Below, piece after piece: positions 1 through 6,854 of a DNA stretch of 64,000 nucleotides (within the stretch, counting starts at the first letter, position 1; each line of letters begins with the position of its first letter). Location of the stretch: NCBI GenBank assembly GCA_016712285.1, contig JADJRK010000001.1:1-64000 (forward strand), read 5' to 3'. The notes beneath the pieces were generated by a model, which did not search any database, was not told the DNA's origin, and was given only the letters and a program-made list of their open reading frames with translations. Source of the DNA: Planctomycetota bacterium. GTDB lineage: Bacteria; Planctomycetota; UBA8742; UBA2392. A program made the translations under genes and the position numbers.

Positions 1-1327
1 GTCTGAGGCGCTGGGTGTCAGCCTGAACTGGCTGCTCACCGGCACCGGCGCGCCCGAAGCCGGCGAGACCATGTTGCAGGCCGACGCGATGGGTGAAGGC
101 CTTGAGCGCATGGTGCGAATCCTGGGTGCGCTTGAATCAGAAGCGGAAGGGGCCCTGAAGCACTCACCCGCGGCGCCGCGGTTTGAGCGGCTCAACGAGA
201 TGCTCAAGACGTGGGACGAAACGCAGCAGCGCCTGAACGACAAACTGCTGCCCGTCGCAGACCGGCTGGTCAAGTCGATGAGCGATGCCATGGACCGCAT
301 GAACCTGATTCGTGCGGGTGACCTGAAGGCGGGGCTCGAGTACCTGAAGCGCTTTGACCTGCCGGCCGAAGCCATCAACCGCATCGACCTGACGCTGAGC
401 CGCTTCGCGTTTCTTGACCTGGACTACCAGCGCGACTACGAGTTGCGTCAGAAGATCCTCTGGCGCTACTTGGTTGAGGGCGGCGACGACCCCCGCCGCG
501 TGCTCGAGTACGCCTTTGCTGTCGTGCACTCCGCTTACGGCATGGGTCGCCACAACGCAGCCGTGCTCATGGCCGACGGGGTGCTTGCCGCCACGCGCCT
601 GGTGCCCGAGGGCGACCCGCACCGCCTGCGGCTGCGCGTTGTGCGCTCGTCGTGCCTGGTGGAGCTTGGGCGCCTTCCCGAAGCGGTGTCGGAGTTGTCG
701 GACGCGATCCCGCGTTTGCCCGCGGCTTCGCGCGATCGGTATTGGGGCCTGTACCTGAGGACGCTGGTGCTCGCGGGCAACATGCAGACCGAGGCAGCGT
801 TTAACGTAATCGAGGGCTATGCTTGGCCCCAGGATGACACGGCACTGTTTACGCTTGCGCTGCTGGATGGCAGCGAAGCCCTGCTGCGCAGGTCGCTGAA
901 GTTCGCCGAAAAGACTGGCGCGCTGCACCCGGACTCAACGCAGCCGACAAACGCCCTGCGGGTCCAGTGCCTGTTGCAGGCGATGCAGGGCGATGGCAAA
1001 GGCGCCGTAAAGCGCTGGCTGAGTGCGGTGGAGTCGATCATGTCGCAGCCCAACCGTTACGAAGCGCTGCGCTTTGCTGAGATTGAGTTGCTGCGGGCCG
1101 GCGGCGACATTCGAGGCGCCAGAAGCCGATTGCGGCAGGCGTGGAAGTTGTGGGACGCCGGCCAGGGCGTCGTGCCTGCGGGGTTGTTCCATGGCGCCAG
1201 CGTGCACCGCGAGACGCTGCTGCTTGAGCCGCCTGATTCGCGCCTGCACACACGGGCGCGCGTATGGCTGCAGCGCAAAGTGCGCGAGGGCTACGCGTAC
1301 TTTCGCCCGTGGCTTGGCGAAGCCTGA
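1..1327 (+). CDS. XRE-family HTH regulator fused to a TPR-like helical domain (5' end outside window)
   Basis: The frame is open from base 2, upstream of the first ATG at 71. The first 22 visible residues (EALGVSLNWLLTGTG) match the end of a cro/CI-type helix-turn-helix domain, where the fifth helix is typically followed by a WLLTGxG linker. The ATG at 71 is therefore internal and the DNA-binding domain begins off the window. The remaining 420 or so residues are almost entirely helical. Around residues 120-230 they show TPR-like paired helices (HNAAVLMADGVLAATRL, LVELGRLPEAVSELSDAI). HTH-TPR fusions usually act as regulators in which the helical repeats bind a peptide or partner protein; no ligand can be named here. 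Seen: the HTH tail and helical repeats. Inferred: a regulatory role. Confidence 0.75.
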   Translation, partial: SEALGVSLNWLLTGTGAPEAGETMLQADAMGEGLERMVRILGALESEAEGALKHSPAAPRFERLNEMLKTWDETQQRLNDKLLPVADRLVKSMSDAMDRMNLIRAGDLKAGLEYLKRFDLPAEAINRIDLTLSRFAFLDLDYQRDYELRQKILWRYLVEGGDDPRRVLEYAFAVVHSAYGMGRHNAAVLMADGVLAATRLVPEGDPHRLRLRVVRSSCLVELGRLPEAVSELSDAIPRLPAASRDRYWGLYLRTLVLAGNMQTEAAFNVIEGYAWPQDDTALFTLALLDGSEALLRRSLKFAEKTGALHPDSTQPTNALRVQCLLQAMQGDGKGAVKRWLSAVESIMSQPNRYEALRFAEIELLRAGGDIRGARSRLRQAWKLWDAGQGVVPAGLFHGASVHRETLLLEPPDSRLHTRARVWLQRKVREGYAYFRPWLGEA

Positions 1328-1395
1328 AGCGGTGTTGATTCCCAAGCTGGCGTGCCCAAGGCACAATGCCCGGATTGAGGCCCGGGAGGTTTGTG

Positions 1396-2280
1396 ATGCG
1401 CTATCTGCTTGCAGCGGTGTTGGCAGTCTTGCTGGTGGGATGTTCTTCCACGGTGGTGCACGATCAGGACGACAATCCGCCGCCGACGGTCGAGAGAGAC
1501 CCCGAACCGAAACCAGAACCCAAACCCAAGCCGGAACCGAAGCCAAAGCCCGAGCCAAAGCCCGAGCCGAAACCTGAACCCAAACCCGAGCCAAAACCGG
1601 AGCCGAAGCCCGAGCCAAAGCCCCAGCCGAAACCCGAACCCAAACCGGAGCCAAAACCCCAACCGAAGCCTGAACCCAAACCGGAGCCCAAGCCCCAGCC
1701 CAAGCCGGAACCAGAGCCCGACATGCACCAGGGGAACGTCGATGCATTTATCGCCGCGGTGAAGGACAAGACGTATGAACTGGAAAAATCGAAGTCGTAC
1801 AAGCACTGGCAACAGGAGCTGAAGCACTGGCGCGACAAGTACGAGAAAGTGAAAGAATCCCGCAAGGGCGCTGACAAAGACAAGGACAAGGGCAAGAACA
1901 ACCTGGAGAAGGAATGGGCGGACTGCATCAAGGCCTGGTACCAGGCGCGCTATGCCCACTACCTGTTTCTGCACCTGCACACCCTTGACGCGGACTACAT
2001 GCCCGTGTTCATCCACGACCGCACGGAAGTCGAGACGCTGGCCGATGAGCAGTTGCGGTCAGAGGCCTGCCGCCACACCCAGGCCGCGCATGAACTGGCG
2101 GCGACCGACGCAGCCGAGCTGAACAAGTTTCGGACTGACGCGCTGAAGTACGACAAGGTCGCCAGCGACGTGCACGTCAGCAAGACCTGGGAAAAGACGT
2201 TCGGCGACGCCAAGAAGAAGTTCGAGGGCGCCGCGGACGGTAAGTTCGAAGACAAGGATCTCAAGAGCTACAAGGACTAG
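1396..2280 (+). CDS. Lipoprotein with Pro-Lys/Pro-Glu repeat spacer
   Basis: The start is placed at ATG 1396, not 1366, because GGGAGG at 1384-1389 sits 6 nt upstream and the product then begins with a normal lipoprotein signal (MRYLLAAVLAVLLVGC), Cys18 being the lipidation site. Residues 36 to about 112 form a nearly uninterrupted proline-alternating tract of PEPK/PKPE/PQPK units. Such tracts form stiff extended rods, as in the periplasm-spanning region of TonB. The C-terminal 175 residues are charged and helical, with many Lys, Asp and Glu residues and several Trp, and match no family I recognise. A likely arrangement is a membrane anchor, a rigid spacer and a soluble domain held away from the membrane. 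Function unknown. Confidence 0.75.
   Translation: MRYLLAAVLAVLLVGCSSTVVHDQDDNPPPTVERDPEPKPEPKPKPEPKPKPEPKPEPKPEPKPEPKPEPKPEPKPQPKPEPKPEPKPQPKPEPKPEPKPQPKPEPEPDMHQGNVDAFIAAVKDKTYELEKSKSYKHWQQELKHWRDKYEKVKESRKGADKDKDKGKNNLEKEWADCIKAWYQARYAHYLFLHLHTLDADYMPVFIHDRTEVETLADEQLRSEACRHTQAAHELAATDAAELNKFRTDALKYDKVASDVHVSKTWEKTFGDAKKKFEGAADGKFEDKDLKSYKD
1501..1719 (+). repeat. Degenerate tandem repeat encoding Pro-Glu/Pro-Lys units
   Basis: About 220 bp of 6-nt-based repeats (variants of CCGAAACC, CCCAAA, CCGGAGCC) lie inside the lipoprotein gene. The coding strand has very few T residues across the tract. The third base of the proline codon varies between units, so the repeat is kept at protein level despite DNA divergence. 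Confidence 0.85.
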
Positions 2281-2311
2281 CCGCGGCCAGATTGCGATTG
2301 CCTGATTTCTG

Positions 2312-2339
2312 TTGACTCGTCAACAGCGTGCGGTACACT
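2312..2339 (+). promoter_or_regulatory. Candidate sigma-70-type promoter of the kinase leader
   Basis: TTGACT (2312-2317) and TACACT (2334-2339) are separated by 16 bp. The predicted start near 2346 lies about 11 nt ahead of a Shine-Dalgarno sequence and a 10-codon ORF. Sequence match only. Confidence 0.5.
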
Positions 2340-2366
2340 CAGCGGGCTTCATCAACGGAGGGTCTT

Positions 2367-2399
2367 ATGTCGGCCATTGCGGAAATCATCGAGGCTTAG
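2367..2399 (+). CDS. Ten-codon putative leader peptide
   Basis: ATG 2367 to TAG 2397-2399 encodes MSAIAEIIEA and is preceded by GGAGGG at 2357-2362. The ORF is followed 28 nt later by a perfect 10-bp hairpin. The order promoter, ribosome site, mini-ORF, hairpin resembles an attenuation leader. It could also be a chance ORF inside a small RNA. Confidence 0.4.
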   Translation: MSAIAEIIEA

Positions 2400-2427
2400 A
2401 CGCGAGACCGTTTACCCACCCAATCGT

Positions 2428-2452
2428 GAGGCCGGTCTTCGTGACCGGCCTC
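2428..2452 (+). terminator. Terminator-like hairpin in the kinase leader
   Basis: GAGGCCGGTC (2428-2437) pairs perfectly with GACCGGCCTC (2443-2452) around the loop TTCGT. It is followed by GTTCATTT, a weak T tract, so it could act as an intrinsic terminator or attenuator, or simply close a small RNA. Confidence 0.6.
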
Positions 2453-2467
2453 GTTCATTTGATCTGC

Positions 2468-2513
2468 CTTCTGCGGCAGGCCGTCGGGCATGAGCCCGGC
2501 TTTGCCGCAGAAG
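2468..2513 (+). promoter_or_regulatory. Nested stem-loop just upstream of the kinase ribosome site
   Basis: CTTCTGCGGCA (2468-2478) pairs with TGCCGCAGAAG (2503-2513), an 11-bp perfect stem. It encloses a second hairpin, CGGGC (2485-2489) with GCCCG (2494-2498), loop ATGA. The structure ends 7 nt before the AGGAGG at 2521-2526, so it could influence ribosome access. Confidence 0.55.
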
Positions 2514-2532
2514 TCAGGAAAGGAGGCGCGTT

Positions 2533-2643
2533 ATGCCCAACTTGAGGGTTCTGACGCAGTGGGCCATGCCCGCAATCAATGGAACACGGAAATGGATTCT
2601 GAAACCAAAGAAGCACTCGACGGGTTTATTGACCTGTCACTGA
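2533..2643 (+). CDS. 36-codon upstream ORF overlapping the kinase start
   Basis: This ATG has the best Shine-Dalgarno of the region (AGGAGG 2521-2526, 6-nt spacing), but its reading frame differs from the kinase frame. It reads MPNLRVLTQWAMPAINGT and onward for 36 codons to TGA 2641-2643, about 50 nt past the probable kinase start at 2592. It may drive translational coupling. Alternatively it marks a small frameshift, with the kinase N-terminus originally in this frame. Confidence 0.4.
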   Translation: MPNLRVLTQWAMPAINGTRKWILKPKKHSTGLLTCH

Positions 2644-3341
2644 TCACCGAAGTTCTGTACCCGGTCAAGAGCGGCAAAGAGGCAACGGTGTTTGCCTGCC
2701 GCGCGCACCCGGGCACAGGCGCGGAGTTTCTGGCTGCGAAGGTGTACAAGCACATTCGCGACCGCTCGTTCCGCAACGACGCGGTGTACCAGGAGAACCG
2801 AACGCAGATGTACCACAACACGCGCGTGCGGCGCGCGTACGAGAATGGCAGCGAGTTCGGGCTTGAGGTGCATTTCATGCTGTGGGTCGGGCAGGAGTGG
2901 GAGCACCTGACCAAGCTGCACCGCGCAGGCGTCTATGTGCCGACGCCCGTGAAGCAATCCGGCAGGGCGATCCTGATGGAGTTTTACGGGGACGAAAATG
3001 GCCCATGCCCGATGCTGCACAATGCTGACTTGACGCGTCAACTGGCGCAGGACGCGTGGCAGTTGATCAAGGCCAACATAGAGATGATGTTGCAGGCCAA
3101 CTTTGTGCACGGCGACCTGAGCCCGTACAACATCATGATCGACAGCAGCGACCCCGGCGACATGGTGCGCATCATTGACCTGCCGCAGGCGGTGGATGCG
3201 CGCTTCAACCCGAACGCGCACGACCTGTTGCTGCGGGACGTTGCAACCACGTTCCGTTGGTTTGAGAAACGCGGAGTCCGCGACAACACAAAGCGCTTTG
3301 TGGCCGACCTGTGGCGTCGCTGGAAAAGAGCAGAACTGTAG
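2592..3341 (+). CDS. RIO-type serine/threonine protein kinase
   Basis: RIO kinases are atypical protein kinases that lack the substrate-binding subdomains; bacterial members are little studied. Seen: a phosphate-loop-like VKSGKEATVFAC near residue 20, the ATP-anchoring lysine in AAKVYK (about 48), the RIO1-type segment between them and the hinge, the catalytic loop HGDLSPYN at about 173-180 (Asp as base, Asn for Mg), and IIDLPQAVD at about 194, which replaces the DFG motif as in the RIO family. The 249-residue length fits a minimal RIO1-like kinase. The start at ATG 2592 puts the N-terminus where the family begins; an in-frame ATG at 2490 is also open but translates through the stem-loop. A structured leader precedes the gene and a GC hairpin follows it. 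Confidence 0.85.
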   Translation: MDSETKEALDGFIDLSLITEVLYPVKSGKEATVFACRAHPGTGAEFLAAKVYKHIRDRSFRNDAVYQENRTQMYHNTRVRRAYENGSEFGLEVHFMLWVGQEWEHLTKLHRAGVYVPTPVKQSGRAILMEFYGDENGPCPMLHNADLTRQLAQDAWQLIKANIEMMLQANFVHGDLSPYNIMIDSSDPGDMVRIIDLPQAVDARFNPNAHDLLLRDVATTFRWFEKRGVRDNTKRFVADLWRRWKRAEL

Positions 3342-3361
3342 GGGCGAGGCTTGCCTCGCCC
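3342..3361 (+). terminator. GC-rich hairpin abutting the kinase stop codon
   Basis: GGGCGAGGC (3342-3350) and GCCTCGCCC (3353-3361) form a near loop-free 9-bp inverted repeat starting at the stop codon. No T tract follows, so it may be a stabilising hairpin or a dispersed palindrome. Confidence 0.45.
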
Positions 3362-3422
3362 GGGTCGCGACCTACCGACGCGAATGAGGAGATCAGACGT
3401 CTGGAACATCCGGCAGTACGCC

Positions 3423-3447
3423 AGGGGCGGGCTCTAAACCCGCCCCT
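3423..3447. repeat. Palindrome AGGGGCGGG / CCCGCCCCT
   Basis: AGGGGCGGG (3423-3431), loop CTCTAAA, CCCGCCCCT (3439-3447). The last 16 nt (CTCTAAACCCGCCCCT) recur exactly at 47292-47307, downstream of the second integrase, so this is a dispersed element and not simply a local terminator. Confidence 0.5.
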
Positions 3448-3549
3448 TCTGTTCGTGGAACCCACATTTCTAGGGGTGTAGCGGCGAATGGACAAAGATC
3501 TTGCAGTCAGGCTTGCAGTCGGCCGCCTAACTTGGCGACCCAGCGCCTT

Positions 3550-3738
3550 ATGAGTCCCCTGCCGGTGGACACGGAAGGCGCAGATTCAGGCGTTCCTAGC
3601 CATTCCGAAAACCGCTTGGCGTCCTGCTTGGCGGAACTCGCTCGTACGCACCCCGACCTTGCCGAGTTGATTCAGGCATGGTCGACGCTTTCACCAAGCA
3701 TACGACACGCGATCCTGGTGCTCAGCGCCATAAACTAG
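3550..3738 (+). CDS. Short hypothetical protein, probable tail of a lost integrated element
   Basis: The product is 62 residues if ATG 3550 is used; TTG 3532 would add six. The C-terminal half (ELARTHPDLAELIQAWSTLSPSIRHAILVL) resembles, from memory, short proteins found just downstream of tyrosine integrases in Planctomycetota, which share an AWPTLPxxIRxxIL pattern. No integrase precedes it here, only the motif GGCTTGCAGTC (3510-3520), which also lies just after the intact integrase at 47174. I read it as a degenerate leftover of an excised element. No convincing ribosome site; function unknown. Confidence 0.4.
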   Translation: MSPLPVDTEGADSGVPSHSENRLASCLAELARTHPDLAELIQAWSTLSPSIRHAILVLSAIN

Positions 3739-4215
3739 CGGTTCGAACTGATTGGGTCTCCAGGTTTCCCGGCGAACAGGCCGTTGAATCCCCCTGAACT
3801 CGGTGCCGAAGACCCGTTGTCTGGCGCCACTGCGTAGGGCCAACCATGTGGGGTCTCAAGAAGCGCCAGATAGCCGTGGCCTTTGCCATCACCCCTGAGC
3901 GGTTGATGCTCGCCACCCATCCTCCGCGCGCGATCAAGGCGACAATCGATACCAGGCCTGCCCGCCTCGTTGAGCGTTTCATGTTGGCGTACTCCAATAT
4001 AGGCCTTCCTTGCTCGCCCCACAGACTACTTGAACAAGGCTGTGCTGCTGCAGCCGCTGGACTCGGTTCGCTCCGCTCCGCGCATCCATCGCGGCTAACT
4101 GTGCTTCCGATATTCTGTCAAGCAATCGGGTGCCCCGGCGCTGGTTTGCTTTGGTCGCTCAAGCCTGGAGCAATGCTGCTCAAGTCAGCACAGGCGTCGG
4201 GTCGATGTCCTTTCG
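3739..4215. other. 477 bp without a convincing gene
   Basis: Overlapping frames on both strands stay open for 90-130 codons, but none has a ribosome site, a recognisable domain or consistent codon bias. It may hold the left end of the recombinase-bearing element or decayed coding sequence. Nothing definite seen. Confidence 0.3.
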
Positions 4216-5196
4216 ATGGAGCTACCCGCGCTCGAAGTCACCTGTGATCCAACCGCTGCGCCCCACCGCAAGGGCCTGCAACAGTTCGTTGGCCGCTACC
4301 TCAAGTGGATGGCTGCGATGAACTACTCCGCCGGCACCGTGCGAGTGCGCACGATTCAACTCAACTCGTTCCTGCGCTGGTGCGCAGACCACCGGCTGAC
4401 AAGGCCGCGCGATGTAACCAAGCGCGTTCTGGATCGCTACCTTCGTCATGTCGCACAGGCGCGCAGCACTTCTTCAGCGCGGCGCCTCACGACCAGCGCA
4501 CAACACGGCCGGCTGGTTGCCGTGCGATCGTTCTTCAAGTGGCTGTCACGCAAGCGGCACATTCCGCACAACCCGGCCTCAGAAATGGACCTGCCGAAAC
4601 TTGAGCACAGGCTGCCCAAGCAGGTACTCAGCCCAGCCCAAGTCGAAAAAGTTCTCGCGCTACCCGACTTGAACACCCTCATGGGCATCCGTGATCGGGC
4701 CATCCTTGAAACCTTCTACTCCACGGGCATAAGGCGGGCAGAGTTGATCGCCCTGCGCCTTGATGAACTGTACGTCGAGCGCGGCTTCCTGCTGGTCAAC
4801 CAGGGCAAAGGAAAGAAAGACCGTGTAATCCCCATCGGCGCCCGCGCGCTTCACTGGATCCAACGCTACCTCCACGAGGCGCGGCCCAAGCTGCTGCGCC
4901 GTAAAGTTCGGCATCAGCTCTTCTTGTCGCGCACGGGCAACGCGTACACGCCATCGGGCGCCAGCATCCTCGTGCGTGACTACCTCAGCAAAGCCGGCAT
5001 CACCGGCCGCGGCGCCTGCCACATGTTCCGGCACAGCATGGCGACCGCGATGCTGGAGAACGGCGCCGACATCCGCTTTATCCAGGAGATGCTCGGCCAC
5101 GCCGACCTCAAGACCACGCAGATCTACACCCACGTAAACCCGCTCAAGCTAAAGCAGGTCCACGCCCTGACCCACCCTGCGCGCATGGCCGGCTGA
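4216..5196 (+). CDS. Tyrosine recombinase of XerC/XerD type
   Basis: The protein has 326 residues: an N-terminal SAM-like core-binding domain (about 20-115; FVGRYLKWMAAMNYSAGTV) and a C-terminal catalytic domain. All catalytic residues are visible: Arg in TGIRRAEL (about 172), Lys in GKGKKDR (about 201), HMFRH (about 269-273), His in MLGHAD (about 294) and the nucleophilic Tyr in QIYTHV (about 303). The ending YTHVNPLKLKQVHALTHPAR is typical, from memory, of a XerD-like group carried by mobile elements, some associated with IS91-type transposases; no such transposase is present here. It is not an integron integrase as far as I can see, since the extra patch of that family is absent. It lies directly beside the array of displaced RHS tips, which makes it a candidate for a role in array dynamics, but no paired attachment sites were found. 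Confidence 0.9.
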   Translation: MELPALEVTCDPTAAPHRKGLQQFVGRYLKWMAAMNYSAGTVRVRTIQLNSFLRWCADHRLTRPRDVTKRVLDRYLRHVAQARSTSSARRLTTSAQHGRLVAVRSFFKWLSRKRHIPHNPASEMDLPKLEHRLPKQVLSPAQVEKVLALPDLNTLMGIRDRAILETFYSTGIRRAELIALRLDELYVERGFLLVNQGKGKKDRVIPIGARALHWIQRYLHEARPKLLRRKVRHQLFLSRTGNAYTPSGASILVRDYLSKAGITGRGACHMFRHSMATAMLENGADIRFIQEMLGHADLKTTQIYTHVNPLKLKQVHALTHPARMAG

Positions 5197-5279
5197 TCAC
5201 GCAGAGCGGCCCGTGCAACCTGTGCGATCATGTAGCCGAACAGGCTGCAATTTTCGCTTCGCTACGAGGTCAGGATTGC

Positions 5280-6311
5280 GTGTCAAAAACGTGGGGCCCA
5301 GTTACAATGCAGCCCATGATTGAAGCGCCCTGCGGGCCACTTGCGACCAACCAGCGCAATTCCAGCGCACGAACGTCAGCGTCGGCACAGGAAACTGGTG
5401 CCAAGTCACTATGGCACTTCACGCCGAACGCAGCACCCCGGGCGGGCTCAGCGCCGACTGCCACCAACCCCGCATCGTCAAAAGGCAAGGCCCAGCCACA
5501 CAAACTCGGCAGTTACCACTGCTGGAACCGAATCTACGAACCCGCAACCGGAAAATGGACAGCCCCGGACCCGGCGATGAGCCCGTGGGCGAATCTGCTC
5601 GCATACGCACACGACCGACCAACGAGTAAGACCGATTCCACAGGACTGGACTGTACTTTGACAATTGTTGCGTCGGAGGCAGCAGATTCAACTGTCCGAG
5701 AAGACATCATCGCGGGATTTGGGACACGCTGTCTCGCCACCAGCGCTGCGGGGTTCAAGGAGTGTTTTGACGAATGGAAAAAGGATAACCCCGACTGCGA
5801 GTGTCTGGAAGCAGTAACCATTATTGGCGAATCGGGATCGGACTTTGGCGGAGGAGAAGGATTCGATAAGATTACGACTGACTCCTTGATCGCAATGCGG
5901 GAGATGATGTGCGACGAAGCCCAGATGGAGTACCGATCTTGTGACGGCTACGCAAATGGTTGGTTTTGGACATTGGTGTATGAACTCCAAAAGGGTCATA
6001 GCAGCATCACCGGTACTGGTTATAGTGGTAAGTGCTACCCGTCAGGACGCTATATATCGGGCCGAAAGATCAGTACAAAAGTCAACTTTCCCGACGGCAC
6101 GTTCCACCCCAAGGGTCGTGACGAGGCAGGCCTTGCGTTGGCCGGCTTCGTCCAGTGCACGGCTCGCTGTCTCGACACCTACTACGAAGCACTACCAATG
6201 CACCCGAGTGCTGAGGAGCATCAGAACGAGAGTGACAAGTACTGGGAATGTGTTAGTCAGTGCCGGAAGAACAATATTCGAGGCTTTTGGCGCTTTCTGT
6301 TTGAAGATTAG
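5280..6311 (+). CDS. Displaced RHS tip 1: short core end plus Cys-rich C-terminal domain
   Basis: Only the last stretch of the RHS core is present (LGSYHCWNRIYEPATGKW then TAPDPA, about residues 77-98), followed by a variable domain of about 245 residues. The core signature matches the 3,941-residue RHS protein at 31768-19943. The variable domain is Cys-rich and shares with tip 6 (17231-18709) the pattern CC/EC-x(8)-G-x(2)-GS-x-GGG-x(12)-MMC. No nuclease or deaminase motif is recognised, so a toxin role is inferred from position. The first 75 residues before the core do not resemble RHS sequence and may not be native coding; GTG 5280 and ATG 5307 are possible starts. The domain is more AT-rich than the core, as expected for exchanged tips. 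Confidence 0.6.
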   Translation: MSKTWGPVTMQPMIEAPCGPLATNQRNSSARTSASAQETGAKSLWHFTPNAAPRAGSAPTATNPASSKGKAQPHKLGSYHCWNRIYEPATGKWTAPDPAMSPWANLLAYAHDRPTSKTDSTGLDCTLTIVASEAADSTVREDIIAGFGTRCLATSAAGFKECFDEWKKDNPDCECLEAVTIIGESGSDFGGGEGFDKITTDSLIAMREMMCDEAQMEYRSCDGYANGWFWTLVYELQKGHSSITGTGYSGKCYPSGRYISGRKISTKVNFPDGTFHPKGRDEAGLALAGFVQCTARCLDTYYEALPMHPSAEEHQNESDKYWECVSQCRKNNIRGFWRFLFED

Positions 6312-6323
6312 CCGAAGGATGCG

Positions 6324-6698
6324 TTGGCCGAAAACATTTCCATCTATTGGATGGGGACTCGCATGCGAAACAATGTCAAGTGTACGTGGGGTCTCGTTTG
6401 CTGTTCGGCTGGTGCTCTGGTTATGAGCTTCTTGGCGTTTGTCCTCATCGCTATGGTATCGTTGAACTTCCGGGTTGCCGGATGGCCTAGGAACTTGCCT
6501 TCGCATGCATGGTCGTGGACGATCTTGTTTGGTTTTAGTATTGTTGCATCACTATGCTTGGCCATGTTTGCAGCTAGCAAGGCAAGGCATTCGAGCGCGT
6601 CAAAGTGCGTGCGGTCACTGACATTGTTTAGCTCGGCGACAAGTACATCGATTGTACTTGTGTGTCTCGCGTCATTTCTGTTTGTAATGCTGCTGTAG
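6324..6698 (+). CDS. Small multi-pass membrane protein, candidate immunity partner of tip 1
   Basis: The gene begins 12 nt after the stop of tip 1. TTG 6324 has an AAGG at 6315-6318; ATG 6351 and 6363 are alternatives. The product (124 residues) has about three hydrophobic segments: residues 25-48 (VCCSAGALVMSFLAFVLIAM), 64-84 and 103-124, ending in a hydrophobic FVMLL. Small integral membrane proteins directly downstream of RHS tips commonly act as immunity proteins against membrane- or periplasm-acting toxins. That role is inferred from position here. No family recognised. Confidence 0.55.
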   Translation: MAENISIYWMGTRMRNNVKCTWGLVCCSAGALVMSFLAFVLIAMVSLNFRVAGWPRNLPSHAWSWTILFGFSIVASLCLAMFAASKARHSSASKCVRSLTLFSSATSTSIVLVCLASFLFVMLL

Positions 6699-6854
6699 TG
6701 CGATATACGGGCGGTCTCTTGTTCCTTCCCAAAATGTCGTCTTGCGCGGTCTGGGCGGGAACCCATCTACGAGGGCGAGAACTATGTTTCTCGTTACCGC
6801 TACGAGGACCAGCTTGGTAGCCTGATAGGTGTCGCCGACGCCGGAGGCGCCAAA

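Noticed and set aside
935..2016. Long minus-strand frames opposite the XRE-TPR and lipoprotein genes
   Set aside because: Repetitive Leu/Gly/Phe/Arg output is the complement of the Pro/Lys/Glu repeat; not credible as proteins.
3846..4247. 133-codon plus-strand frame and overlapping minus-strand frames before the first recombinase
   Set aside because: No ribosome site, no recognisable motif, and several frames equally open; treated as non-coding.
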